Positions 47,576 through 60,431 are shown, counted from the first letter of the stretch. The stretch: DNA of 64,000 nt from Lateolabrax maculatus (GCA_031216445.1 CM062218.1:11610501-11674500), one strand, 5' to 3'. Numbers and translations: made by a program. The notes: a model not told the origin generated them from the sequence alone.

Positions 47576-49240
47576 ACGTGCACTCGGGGTACGTGGCAAC
47601 GCCTGGTATCAGATGAGGCCGCTTGTTTCTCTCAGCAGCCCTCTGTGTGTGCACAGGAAACCATTAACAAGGAGGGGATATCCTGGACAATAGCAGCCCG
47701 GCTGGCCCCATGTGCTGCGTGGGAACTAGAGGAGGAGGAAAGAAGAAGGGAGGGAAGGTTGGAAGAGGATGAAGAAGGAGAGGAAGGAGGGATGGAGCAT
47801 AGAGTAGAGTATGGAGGGAAAGGGGGAAGAAAGAAGCGGGACAGGCGGATCAAAGGAGAGAGCAGGAGAGAGGGACTGAAAAACTGTGAGAAAGGAAGTG
47901 TGCAGAGAACAGTTTTGTCCCTTTGCCATCATTTCAGCTAACACCAGCTGCACCTTCTGTTCTCTCCTGCATGCGGTCCCCTCTTCTGCTGAAAGTGAAT
48001 GTACACGCCAAAATATCCGTCGCTCTTTCATCCCTCGTCATTCTCCTTAACCTTTTCCATTAATACTGAGGAGGATGCAGGGCCAGGTAGTGATGTAAGC
48101 TCCACTGCAGCCAAAACCCCAAGGTCAGTGAGATTTTTTGTTGAGACAACTTGTCTTTTGTCTCCCCCAGCTGGTCATTCATGGTACATTTTCACAACTC
48201 CCGAGCAGACTTGAAATAACTATTCAACTTTAGTTAACTCATAACTTTCTAAACTGAATGACAATTCAGACAATTACAATGTTTTACAGTGTAGTAACTA
48301 GCTGTTACATAAATGTATTGGAGTAAAAAGTACAATATTTCTCTTTAAAATGTAGAGTAGAAGTATAAAAAACACAACATGGAAGTACAAGTACCTCAAA
48401 CTTGTACTTAAGTACAGTTCTTGAGTAAATGTACTTCCACTACTGGCCAAGAACTCTATGTATATAGTTATAGTATATGTAAAATCAGCTTTCTTATTGC
48501 CTTTCTGATTTCTTTTAAATGTCTTCTAACAAAAAATTCCCGCACATTCCCTCTGTTAATATTGATCAATCTTATAATATTTGACACTTAAATGGTTAGT
48601 TGATTACTCGATTGACAAAACATGTATAATTTTGATTAATCATGTAAGACATTCATTACAAAAAAAGAAAATATTCACTGGTTAAAGCTTCTTAAAAGTA
48701 AGGATTTTATCAATCCTTTTCTAAGTTTGTAAATGGGTCTTTCACAGCAGACATTTTGTCTTGTCATAGTAGGAAAAGCACAGGTGTAATTAATACTCTT
48801 ACTAATGGCTCTGTATCATTTGCGTGGGTCAGTGAGCCAGCATCCACAACGGCAAGGCCCTGAAACTATTAAAGCTACATTGCATTGCAGCCCCTTACTA
48901 ATAATATTTTCTTTTTGTTTGTTTGCTTTTGTGCTATGATATGTAAAAATGTCTGGCTTGAAAAAGGCCAATCAAACTCTGGATTTTGGAAAAACTAACA
49001 AATGAATAAATGATTATAAAATATCTTAATCTACAATGAAAACAATCCTTGGTTGCCTCCCTAATAATAAATGGTAATTTGTGTGTCAACACATTGTTGT
49101 AATCTGATACATTGTTTAAATTATATTGATTGTCAAGGTAATCAAGTCTCACTTCCGGACTGCCACACTGGAAACATGTCTAATCACGGTATCTGAAAGA
49201 AGTCACTCTAAAGCCAGTTTCATTCACTGAACCCCAAATC
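47573..49240. other. Intergenic stretch between convergent hey1 and stmn2
   Basis: Contains a purine-rich (GGA/GAA) block at 47720-47880, a family D repeat fragment (48290-48445) and a short family B MITE fragment (about 48592-48660). No exon is supported. Confidence 0.55.
48290..48445. repeat. Interspersed fish repeat fragment, family D
   Basis: ...attggagtaaaaagtacaat..., cttgtacttaagtac, gagtaaatgtacttccactac; the opposite orientation of the family fragment at 34495-34615. Confidence 0.55.
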
Positions 49241-49246
49241 TTTATT
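49241..49246 (-). terminator. stmn2: Candidate stmn2 polyadenylation signal
   Basis: On the minus strand this reads AATAAA (ggttaataaagat), about 1.7 kb after the stmn2 stop. It is the first clear canonical signal I see in that direction; usage is unproven. Confidence 0.4.
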
Positions 49247-50979
49247 AACCACTGCTTGCTCACAAAGATATACGTGGAGAGGGGGAAACACACAAATGGA
49301 CAGAGGAGAGAGAGAGAGAGAGGCAGGTAGGATAGTCACTGTTTGTGATGTACTTGTGACAGCTCTTACGCACTGTAATGGTGTTGGTTCATACTGGGTC
49401 AATATCACATGGCACAAACATTCGGTTATCTACCCGCCCTTTCTGAAACACGCACACACACTCACACACATCTATGGGCCTACTGTGCGTGTGTGACCGA
49501 CGGGGTTCAACCTCAGGCTTCAACACCCCTGGTAACAAACTATTTGGATACTTTAATACACTCATATACACCTTTACAGATGGCAATACTGTGTTCATTA
49601 ATCATTGTTGCAGCGATACCTGTTATGGCTTCAATATCTTTCTTGTGCCGACCTTTCAGTGGCATTTACAGTGTCTTGGAGTGAAGTGCAATGATTCCAG
49701 TAGGCGCTGAAGATGTTGAGCACTACTCTAGCCTCTATGAAACAGAGAAAAGTTTGTGTTTTCTCCAGTGTAAGATTCACAGTAACAAGTCTGATCTCAG
49801 GTGAAGCTATTTTACACTCCAGCGTTCTTCAGATGCATTTTAACCTCAGTTGTGTTGTATATTACGGTAACACGTGATTGAAATGTGATTGGAAGGTTGT
49901 TTCTCAGGAATATAAGAGGCCCGCCGTGGGTCAGGGATGTTACGTGAGCTTTCCGGTGCCAGATGGACAGAATTTAGCAAGCTCCTACTGAGCTCTGTGC
50001 TATGATTGGCTAAATGCCTGCCCATGTGTAGAGCGTGTGAGTGAGTGCATCTACAGTAGGTATGTACGTGGAGAGATGAAGAGGTTGCATACGGAGGGAA
50101 AGAGGATGAGGATGGGCTCATTAAATGCTATAGTGTTCTCCTGTGGTACAGTCACCATCTACCTCACAGGAGTGGATGTGCAGCGACGGCTTGCAGTCCC
50201 CACAGAGAGCAAACTGTCCCCTTTCCTTGTGCCAACTTTCCTGCACATGTCCCTCGCTAATTGGAACATTGGCATAAAATGGATGGAAAATCACTCCAAC
50301 CAAACACAGATCCAATTTTGTTTCCAGATCTGCAGGGTCAAATGAGTAAGTGCCCTCGTGAAGGGCCTAGGGAACGGAGCCAGGATGCAGGCCTTGTGAG
50401 GGCGCAACCAGTCGCAGCAAACATCAGCTAGCTGGCAAACTCACAACAAACACCTACGCCAGAAATGATTCTCAGGCTGAAAGGAACAAACATGAAAATG
50501 AACAAATTAATACATCCATATATATGCAAGGAGAGGAAACTTATATAGAAAAATGGCACACTGCAATCAATACTTTTGCTGCTTGGATCGTACTGTATAT
50601 AACAAAAAAAGAAGTATTTACAAAAACCAATACCCACTGTCACTTGTCAATTCGATTTTTTTCTTTTCTTCTCATTTGAAACGGAGCAAAAACATTCTTT
50701 TTTGGGAAGAGTGGGTGGGAGACATTAATCTTTCTTTCTTTTTTTTAAATTCTTTTTGCTTTTTTTCCCACCCCCAACCCCATTTGAACCTCCCACTGTC
50801 TCGGGGTGGCGTCTCAGGCTGTGGTAGTTTCATAATTGTATGGGGGAGTATGGCAGGGGTGGGGGGTGGGTGGGGTGGGGGGGGGACATGTGGGATAAGG
50901 TGGGGAGAGGGTTGTTCCTCGGGGTCGGGAAGTGGTGGTGGGGGGTTTGGGGGCGGGGCGAAGAACCTGTTGGGGCTTC
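49247..50979 (-). other. stmn2: stmn2 3' untranslated region (inferred)
   Basis: The sense strand downstream of the stop has a C-rich tract (positions 50887-50855) with runs of C broken by A, then A/T-rich sequence. No other gene is supported. The extent depends on the signal at 49246-49241. Confidence 0.45.
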
Positions 50980-53900
50980 TCACGCTGTCACTTCTTCTCT
51001 CAACTCCTTGTTCCTGCGCACCTCCTGAGCATGCCTCTCCTAGAGAAAACACAAACACAGATTGAGGATTTCATTTTTTTTCTCTGCTGTCAGCGTTTTC
51101 CTGGCATTGTTTCTTGCTCACTTCACCGTTTCTTTTCTTTGACCTTTGCAGTGACAACTGACTTCATTTTCCTTCTTCTGCCTCCTGTCCTCCTCTCCCC
51201 CACTCATATAAGTATTTATCTCCCACCATGCAGGCACCAGACTGCATCTTTGTCTCCTAAAGGTGCTCTATTTACAGAGTTCAGGCAGGTGTACCCTTTT
51301 CTTCCTCTTGTCTCACCTGCATGTCTTTCTTTGTATTTTTTTTTTTTTTATCATTCTCTTGTCACTTTTTATACGTTTTTCTTACTCTCGGATCCCATCT
51401 CTGTAAAGGTTTAAGATTAGACATTTAATTCTATTTTTTATGGTGCAATACAATTTACAGTAGTGAATCACTAGTTTGAAACTAGCAAGTAGAGATTTTG
51501 TGATTTACAAATAGCTGTTGTGACCAGACCAAGACTATGGCTACAAAGACACTGAGGTCACGTCCTCACTTTAGTAATCTGGGAGGAGTATCGGCTAATA
51601 GGCTTATTCCCGAATTTTTTTGACACAATCTATAAAATATATAAATATAAATAGTTGTATTACCATTCTTGGCAGTGTGGTGAAGACTTGGAAACAGCAT
51701 TTAAAGATAACTGCTTGAACTAATAAAACTTACTGTACAGACAGTACAATTGATAGTTAACTGAATAAACAGAATGTTGAAAATCCAAATAATTAGAATA
51801 ACTATGAGACTTTTTTTTTTTGTTTGTTTTTTGGTCAAATTTTTTTGAGACTTGGATTTATGACCTCAAAATATCTAAAATTATGACTACGCCACTGCTC
51901 CCTCACCCTCTCCTGCAGGCGCTCCATCATGGCACTCAGGTAAGCCAGACGGTTTTCCTCATTTTGCTCCATCTTCAGCTGGAGCTTCTCCTCGGCCATG
52001 CGGCTGAAGTTGCTGTTCTCTTCCATGGCCTTCAGGAGCACATCACGCTCGTGCTCCCGCTTCTCAGCCAGGGCCCGAAGTACCTGCGCCTCCTGGGACT
52101 GGAGAAGGAAGAGCGATGGGCAGCAGAGGAAATGAGTCAGAGAGCAAAGATCGATACCAAGACACTGATTAACTGGATACCATGTATTGATTTTTCTTAA
52201 AATGTAAGCATGAGTCAGAGCTGGTGCTACTAATCAGACTCACACATAAGCATAAAAATGTCTGGACGTAAGAGTATTTCTCTCCAGGCCACTTTCATCA
52301 TCTCCTGGCATGTACTATGTATGATAAACTTTATGTTTAACCTACAGTATTGGACATCTGGTGTTTCAAAATAAGTCAAACTGTGTTATTGTTTGGGTGA
52401 TTGATTTGTTGGTGGGTTGCTGGATTTGTCAGCTGCTTGATTGACTGTATTGACATTCGAGGATTAGCCAGTGTCAGATATCTAATTTTACATGGCAGTT
52501 TTTCAGCTGCAGTAGTCAATGTGACACAGAACTGACAAAATAACCAGACATCAAATTATACATCGAGAGAAAAGGGTAGTTATTACAATACACCAGTAAA
52601 ATTGTGGTTTGGTTTAGTTTTTTTGGTATCACACAAAGCTTTATTACAGCTTCTTGTGGCTCTTGAAGGGACGCTTTTGGGCGTAACAATGGCAGCTGGG
52701 TGCAATAAAAATGATTGGAAACATCCTTACTCTCCTCCGATCCTCAGCTGCCTCCAGTTTCTTCTGGATGTCCTCCAGGGAAAGGTCCCTCTTTGGGGGG
52801 CTGGTGACGCAGTGGGCAACATCAGACACGGGGGAGGAGGGCTTCAGGATGACCTCAAAGGCCTGGCCTGAGGCTCGCTTGTTAATGGGCTTGATGTCCA
52901 TGTCTGCATGTGTGTGCATTAACGAGAAAGGAAAACAGCCAGATGAACCCTTTGTTGTCTCCATTTGACTTTTCATTCAAGTATGTTACTGAAAATGTCG
53001 GATTACCACGTACCTTCAAAGTCACCCATGATGTTTTTGCGGGTCTCAGGGTACAGACAAGAGCAGATGAGTGAGAGAACTGAAATCTCCTTCATCTTCT
53101 CTTTGTAAGCTGTGGGGGTAAATTAAAACATGACTGTGTGTTAAACTTGCAGTTGTATGTACACTGAGTGCACTGCTAAAACACATACACATAGACAAAA
53201 TATCATTAACCTACTAACATTCAAAAAGATGAAACATCGTTAACCCACTTCTACCTCCACAGGGGGTCCTTGATGTAAATATCAAGATTTTTAAAAGCAT
53301 AATTATTCATCAAATTCTCAGAAAAGAAAACCTCATCAAAGGATGTCTTGTGCAGGTGAACTACCCTGGGTTGAGCAGGCATTCTGTGGCCTTTTCTGTG
53401 GTTTTCACAGAGCTGTGATGGGAGCAGGATATGTCCTTACTTGGCCTAATTTCCCCAACAGCCAAGATGCTGCCATCCCCACAGGATTCTCCACACATCA
53501 TTAGCTATGCATTTCATTTTGGTCTATTATTTATTAACGTAGCTAGACCAACGCCCTATTGCCTCTCAGCCGTTCTGTGGCTACCACCAAAAAAAACATC
53601 AGAAATTACTTTCTGCTTTTCAGGTAATTTAGAAAGCAGAGAAGCCAGAACTAACAATAAACATTGGGATAATCTTTTGGTTGTTTCTTATCTTCATTGT
53701 CTGCGACTTATGGACAAAGGCTGATAGCCTTATCTTATCAGCATAACATAGCAATGTGACTGGGGACTCCATCCCCTGTTCCACTTATGGTCCTAAAAGT
53801 TAATAACACAGAAGCAACGCTGGCATCAAATCATATTGGCTGTATTTGGCAACCTTGCCCTGCTCAATGGGGAGAGACAAAGGGCTCCAAAGGGCAGACA

Positions 53901-56900
53901 GTGAAAAACTGAAGCGAAAAGAACAACCAACCTTGTCTAACCTTGATTTTTTTTTTAATTTCTGTTTTTGGCACCTACTACTTTGTAATATGAGCCGAGA
54001 TTTCAGCAGCAGTCCCTGCAGGGAGAGCAGCAAACATATCTGCAACACACTGTAGGTTGTGAAATATTCTGCTTTTGCACATAGCTGCTGTGTTCTGTCA
54101 AGGTACATTGCCTCATAGTGGCGATTTGCATGCCAACTGTCATATTATGGCATAATCCATCACCCAGAGCACAAGGCCTGCAGGGCTGAAGTGTGCCACA
54201 TTGATTCATGATTTTCAGCAGGCTACAGTAGCAAAGCCAGAAATGAGATTTACTGTGAAAGAGCTCCATGGAGGGGTACGGTGTACAGTATGATTAATCC
54301 AAATCTTCTTCCTTACTCATATTCCCTGCTCGCTCTCTCTTCTTCTCCTCCCTGCTTCTCGCTTTCTACCCTGCAGACTGGCAGACGCCACAGTAATGTG
54401 ATCAACTCTCAGATGTAGCTCTCACTAGTCCCTGATGGCCTTGTTAACCCCTTCCCTGAGGAGGAAGTAAGACCGGGTTGTGAGCATGGTAGGGGGTGAA
54501 AAAAAAACGTGAAATACTGTAAGAAAGGAGAGATGGGTTCAGTAGGAATAGACATAAAGGTGGAGTTCGGTACAGAAACACAAAAATACTGAGATTTCTC
54601 TCGGATGAAGGGAAAGAGTGGATGGAAGAAGATGGAGAAAATGTTTGCTGTTGGGGTGGGGCTGTATAATGGTGGTAACACCTTTCTGATACAAACAGAA
54701 ATCACAGACTGGAGGATTAAAAACCAGCAAAGGGGGCAACTCCCAGTGGGACCTGCAGCCGCCATCAACTGCCCAGAGGAGAGTTTATGGAAGCAGCCAC
54801 CTCAGGTGGATAGCACTTTAATTTGTAATTAGCGGACTGCACCATTTCTGCTGACGGGAGGGGGAACAGTGCTTTTGGAGGGTTGTCACTGGCTCATTAA
54901 GTGCTGTGCATATGTCAAGACCCCAGCAGCCATTTTCTCCCCCACACAACCCCACTTGACAGCTAAAGACTCAAACTGTTCACAATTCAGTGGAGCAGGT
55001 AATTTTGGCTAAGTGTGTATGGAGCAGATCAGCAGAGATTCTTGTTTTTGTGAGTCCTGGGTGGGGCCTTTTCTGTGTTCAATTATGTTTTTAAACTGAG
55101 CATGTAGATATAGATGTATAATTTATGGGCTGCTACTCTTCTCAACTTTGAAAAGTGATTATTTTCTTGATGAATTGGTTAATTGTTGGGCCTATAAAAC
55201 ATAAAAACATTGTAAAAACCCCCTTCACAATTTCCATGGGAATGTCATGATACGACTTGTTTTGTCCGGTCAACAATCCAAAACAATGATATAAAACAGA
55301 GAAATCCTGTTTTAAAATCATGTTTGGCATTTTACTTAAAGTAAATACTTAATTGATTTGAATCATTGTTAATACATTTTCTGTCAGTCGACTAATCAAT
55401 TAATTGATAAATTATCGCTCTATTCTATTTTGTTTGAGGTGAATAGATTTGGTTTTGACTACTGTATGACTGAAGTTTCATGTCCTCAATATCTTGGAAG
55501 ATAAGCCCAGTAAATTGAAACAGCTCGCAGCGCTGTGGAGCCGTTTTATATCCCTAATCAAAAAAATATGAGATTCCCTATTGTGCGAAAATATGAAATT
55601 GCTGGTGTATTTCTCCTGAGAGGAAAGATCCCCTCCCTCTGTAACCACTGTAGTAATAAGCTCATTCCCAGTGGATCAGGCACATAAAAATGACAAATGA
55701 TCCTAAATGATATTCCACAGCAGAAGGTGTCCAAACACCAGCTTCTGTTCAAAGACATTGGCTGAGTTTCAGACAGGCTGGGTCAGGTTCGGCAATGAGA
55801 CAAAATAATCAGACGGAGATGACACCACTTTTATGCTCCCACTCCCCTCCAGCAGGCTGGTTTCAACCAGTCAGCTCTGCCTCCTCTCAAGAGAGCTGCT
55901 CCTCCTGTCCCGACCACAGACACACCGCCAGCAAACTGCACTTCCTCTTTCAATCCATCAGCCAAAGAGCACAGATCATCAATATCTACTGTACCTCCTC
56001 CCCCGCACGCATCCCTCTTCACCAGCACCTTCTGCATCCCCAAGCCTCCGTTTCATCTGTTGCTGATGTATTCTCCCTCTCAGTCCCAATTTGTCTCCCT
56101 TACTCTCTTTCTATATTTTTCTCCCACTCTGCATCACTTCACTTCTGCATTAGCACAAACCACCACGTCTCTGCTTGGTACTTTTCCTCCTTTATTCCTC
56201 TCAATCACACGCTCCCTCCCTGCCTTCCTCTTTTAAAGGCCCAACCCCCACTATAAGAATTAAGACAGAGAATGGTGAACAATTGCCATTGGACTTTTTG
56301 GTTCAAAGTGAAAAACACATGAAAGATACTGTTGAAAAGGCTATGGGCCTCCTGGGTCCTTTAACCTAGCAGCAGTATGGGCTTGGCATCTGCGTTGTAC
56401 AGGCCCTTTACAGCAGGGCCACTGACAACAATATAATCGCAAAATTATGGAGGTATTGCCACAGCAAAATTTGCTAATAAAGGAAACATTATGGCACCCA
56501 GAAGATCCAGGGCAGGTCCAGTCTTTTGATGTAGGAGGGATGGGCTGGTTTCCATCCAAGGAGATCAGTGTAAGTATTGTCTCACAATCAGTCCAAAACC
56601 AAAAGATATGTACTTTATTCTTTCTATTTATATTTTATTTATTATATAAAACCAAGAGAAGCAGCAAATCCTCACAATCAAGAAGCTGAAAAAAGAGACT
56701 TTTTGCTTAAAAAATGACTTAAATGATTGAACGATTACCATAATAGCTAATTGATTGATTAATAAACCAATTATTTAAGTTCCAGATCAGTGCATTAAGA
56801 CAATGAGGTAACTGTGTGAATCTACTGTACATAGAACGTGAGTATAAGTTCAAATTTGCCAAACTATTAGGTTCTGAACTGTCAGATCATGAGCATATGG

Positions 56901-58965
56901 CATACCATCACCGCTGGATTGATGTCACCTCTTCCTTAAACAGCAACAGTCATCTGAACCAGTAATGGGAGTGTGCTGCATTGATCGATGGGGCTCAGTG
57001 ATTAATCAGGATGAATTATGAGACCAGGAAGCTTTCATGCTTTATGCACACGGACCATTACGTACAACAGTCATGCAGATGATAAGATGAGAAACATCAC
57101 TAAATTTGGACATGACTAGTTGCTTGAAATTTGTGGTACGATCGCCTGGGAAGCTTCTGTTTCTGCACACAAAGGAATTGATTTTAAGGGAACCAGCTGA
57201 ATGACCACACCTAATTGGAAATGAAAAGTGTGCATGATAAGGATCAGGAAACGGGCTTTAGAAGCCTTAATGCACATGGGAGTGGTCCTGAGCATGAGTT
57301 TGTTGGTAGGATAGTTGATACATATTGTAACATAGAGGCTTTAGGGTGTCTCTATTCTCAGTTCTTCACCAAGGAATGAAAAAAACCCACAAATATTGAC
57401 CCATAAAACCTCCGGTACTTTTGCTCCTAAATCTCAGAAGTATGAAAAAGTAGAATTAAAATCCACATGTGACTCTAAAAGCCGTAATGAACTCAACGAC
57501 CTGATCGGATGCCGACTGGCATGATGACTGCTTTCTCCCAGACAGTGTCTGCTCCCTGCCCATCCCATTCTGCCTGTCCACAGCTCAAATCATGGAGGAA
57601 AGAAGAGGAGGAGGAGGAGGAGGAGGAGGAGATGGGGAATAAATATAACAGTCAGGGTTTAGTTGTCCCTCAGTGGAGATACCAGGACCCTTACCGCTGT
57701 CTGTCTGCATGCCCCTCCATCCATCAAGCGCCTAGTCAACCAGAAAACAAACGGACCATCCCCTCGACTGGCCACACACACACTGCAGTTCAACACCCCT
57801 TAAAGCAAACACACCTTCTTTAACGTTAGATGTGGTTTATAGGCTTCTTTTTGATAGAGCCTGCAGGTCACATCCCGTGTTTATAGGCCTGAGACAGCTC
57901 ACAAAGTGATATGTAAATAATTAAAACCACACAAATATAACGAATATGCAAAGCCTTGATTCGGAAATAGGCTGACACAAATACAAGGCCTGCCACCTGC
58001 CAGAACATGCAATCTTATTTTATTCCTCCATGAATTACACATTATACTAAAGCCTCAATTGTGGCCTGATAATGATACAGTCATCGAACATAACAGGGCA
58101 CATTCACAGTCTATAACCTTCCTAATAGGATTGGTGTCTGATGTTCCTCAGACGACATTCATTTTCATCGCCAGTCATAAATTCTTCCCTCGACTGCAAA
58201 GCAATTCTGGGAAGAGAAGGGAAAAAAAAAAAAAAAAAAAAAAAAAAGATGCTCTCTTTCTCCCTCATTCATGCCCGCAGCGGTCACCCACAAAATTGGT
58301 TCAGCTCGGCTTTGCACTACAGCTGGATAAGACTGGCCCAGTTTTTTTTTTCTTCTTTTTTTATAAGGAGATTTGTCACGGTGAAGTGTTTCGCACCCTG
58401 GAGAGCGGCTGGCGTGCTTTGAGGGGACCGGAGATGTTGGGTGGGGTCGCTGGCGCTGCATTATGCTGCACGGCTCTGAGTCAGGCAGCAAGGCGGCAGG
58501 TGCGGCAGCCAGGCTTCGACAAAAATGCTGCTGTGTGAGGAGGGGGAAAAAAGAAAATCGCCCTTCTCCCGTCGATGCGGATTCATTCTCTTTAATTCGC
58601 TTGCTGTGAACTGAATAAAAAAAATATATATATATATATGCGTCACTGGCGTGGCAAACCGAATCCCAAACTGGATCGTATTGATCAGCACCGATTTATA
58701 TTTAGGATCAGACAAAAGCCACAAAAATTACACTCAGTAGCTGCAACAAAGATTGAGGAATTCGGTCGTGCAACTTAATCTTTTTTTGGAAGTGACTTGC
58801 GACGGAGTTTGGCCGCTCCCCTCTCATCAAGCCCTCAGCATCCTTTTGTGCCATGGGTGTCGCCACAGCCTCGCAGCCTCTTCAAACCCTGCGGAGCCGC
58901 TGTTATCTCTAGAAAAAAAAAAAAGAACCTCAGGTGCAAAACTCACCGATTGCGGTCTTAGCCAT
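50980..58965 (-). CDS. stmn2: stmn2 (stathmin-2, SCG10), neuronal microtubule regulator (complete, five exons)
   Basis: Minus-strand exons are 58965-58947, 53109-53014, 52903-52731, 52098-51907 and 51039-50980. All introns are GT-AG, phases join, and the protein is 179 residues, the same length as human. The N-terminus MAKTAIAYKEKMKE is followed by the membrane anchor SLICSC with Cys22 and Cys24, the palmitoylation sites that direct SCG10 to Golgi and growth-cone vesicles. The stathmin-like domain (about 39-179) binds two tubulin dimers, with a long charged helix from about 76 to 177. Known phosphosites are kept at human numbering: Ser50 (RAS), Ser62-Pro and Ser73-Pro (JNK sites) and Ser97 (RRRS). 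A Cys at 70 and the C-terminus ELREEVTA differ from human. The start has G at -3 and +4. Intron 1 is about 5.8 kb, intron 2 only 110 bp. STMN4 is excluded by the N-terminus. Whether this is the stmn2a or stmn2b paralogue cannot be told. Confidence 0.96.
55142..55425. mobile_element. MITE copy, family B, in stmn2 intron 1
   Basis: tgattattttcttgatgaattgg, gcctataaaacataaaaa, gtcaacaatccaaaacaatgat, ataaaacagagaaat, tgtttggcattttacttaa, cagtcgactaatcaattaat: the ordered words of a common fish non-autonomous element whose ends read gattaatcgattaatc. No coding capacity. Confidence 0.75.
56589..56785. mobile_element. MITE copy, family B (right half), in stmn2 intron 1
   Basis: cagtccaaaaccaaaagatat, agcagcaaatcctcaca, aagaagctgaa, aaaaatgacttaaatgattgaacg, aattgattgattaata: the same family as 55142-55425. 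Confidence 0.75.
57604..57631. repeat. (GAG)n microsatellite
   Basis: About 9 units. Confidence 0.93.
58222..58247. repeat. Poly-A run, 26 bp
   Basis: Uninterrupted A run within stmn2 intron 1. No associated SINE body was recognised. Confidence 0.9.
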
Positions 58966-59233
58966 TTCTGAACGGTGGTGCCGGGGCGGGTTGACCGGAG
59001 GAGCGTGCGTCGGTTGCTGGATGCTGTATCTCGGTGTGAAGGGACTGCTGGTAAGGCACTGAGTCAGCAGAGACGGGGGCTGCCGGTGCGCCTGGTGGTC
59101 TGTTATGAGCTGCGTCAAGTCCGCGGAAAATAACTAGAGCCAAACCGGAAGCCCGCAGATCTGGCCTTCAGAATAAGTGACACAGGCCTGAACGTGCTCC
59201 GTTGTAAATGCATGGTTTCATTATTATGATGTT

Positions 59234-59424
59234 GAGCTGCAACATCATAATCTATCAGTTAATTAACAGAAAATGAATAGGCAACTGTTTCGACAGCCGA
59301 TTCATCGTTTCAGTAATTTTTCAAGCAAAAATGCCAAACCAGTTCCCTGGTTCTGAGGTTTTATAGACCTGGCGATTCACCGATTAATCGAGCAATGAAA
59401 ACAATCATCAGCTGCAGTCCTAAT
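59234..59424. mobile_element. MITE copy, family B, upstream of stmn2
   Basis: gagctgcaac...tctatcagttaattaac at the left, aagcaaaaatgccaaaccag in the middle, cgattaatcgagcaatgaaaa...gctgcagtcctaat at the right; near-palindromic ends. About 270 bp upstream of the stmn2 ATG. Confidence 0.75.
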
Positions 59425-60079
59425 ATGTATGCAGGGAAGGATATGGTAAAACCTTAAACTTCAGGTTATGGTTCATGATAACTATTTTTTTCTCATCACA
59501 TTCCACCAGAGGGAGAAAAAAAGCTTTTGGTGAATTTATGTTGATTGAAGAGGTTATCTCATCCGGAAACATTGAATAACTGACTTTCTCCTAACTGAAT
59601 GTTATTGATTTCATTTTCACGAAAATCATCGAATTTTCATCCCTAAAAAGTGCTATTTAGATGTTGGTTTATTTAGTTTTAACACCATACATATCCAGCT
59701 GGGCATCCTTGTTCTCGTGCATGTGCACAGTTTTTGCTGTTCTGTGGTATTTTGGCATGATAAAACCGTCCAACAAACTGTGTCATTACCCACGACACAC
59801 CCAAACATTACGGTTAAATGCACGAGCGCTTACAAAAGGCTTTATTTTGAAATTAATGACAGGAAGTCTCAACATGCAATCTGATTGGCTTGACACTGGG
59901 TCAGTAATGAGCGTTTTATGTGCCTCCTAGAGCATATTGGCATACTCCCTAGACGCGCCTCTCCCAACCAAAGGCCTGACAAATCCAATGTCCCCTTGTA
60001 ATAGAGAGTTCAGGCTCTCAACAATGTGGGTGTTTCCCTCTTTGTTTCTCTGGTGATGAGAAGGTGCAGATCATCCACA

Positions 60080-60100
60080 CTCTCTGTCCACAGTGCTGAA
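60080..60100 (-). promoter_or_regulatory. stmn2: RE1/NRSE-like (REST) silencer motif upstream of stmn2
   Basis: On the minus strand the left half reads TTCAGCACT and, after a 2-base spacer, the right half begins GGACAG. By eye it matches 15 of 19 informative RE1 positions, with spacing as in the 21 bp canonical element. It lies about 1.1 kb upstream of the stmn2 ATG in the gene's sense orientation. SCG10/STMN2 is one of the genes through which the NRSE and REST/NRSF were discovered, with the mammalian element also upstream of the promoter. Binding here is inferred. Confidence 0.6.
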
Positions 60101-60415
60101 AGAGGAGGAATGACTCTTAAAAAGGGTAACATGCAGATTAAGCATGTTTTTATTTTTAACATTTTCATCACATTTAGATTTGAGGTAGCACCTTGCACCG
60201 GCCTTGCGACGAATCAGGCTGAAGGAGAATTGCAAGCAGCCTTCATATAGCTTAGCCTATCTAATGATACCCAAAACCTAATGGATCCTGTCTAATCCAT
60301 GCACACAGTCAACCGGACGAATGCTACCAGTTATCACCTCTTTCTGACTGCAGAAAATACATGATGGTCAAATCACAGCCTACTAAATAAATGGGTGGGA
60401 TCATTAGAACAGAAA

Positions 60416-60431
60416 TCAGTAGGTGGCAGCA
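60416..60431 (+). promoter_or_regulatory. CTCF-like motif, plus orientation
   Basis: TCAGTAGGTGGCAGCA fits the CTCF core well. It lies between stmn2 and the CpG-rich block at 61.35 kb. Motif-level evidence. Confidence 0.45.

Larger units (their letters stand above)
53110..58946 (-). other. stmn2: stmn2 intron 1
   Basis: About 5.8 kb. It holds two family B MITE fragments (55142-55425, 56589-56785), a GAG tract (57604-57631), a poly-A run (58222-58247) and an 11-base GT tract on the sense strand (57783-57773). No additional coding exon is supported. Confidence 0.7.

Noticed and set aside
47522..47941. 139-codon frame with Glu/Arg/Lys-rich end
   Set aside because: GT repeat followed by a purine-rich tract; the composition reflects the DNA tract, not a protein.
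50553..51065. 170-codon + strand frame over the end of stmn2
   Set aside because: Antisense to stmn2 exon 5 and its G-rich 3'UTR complement; Gly-rich because of the G tract.
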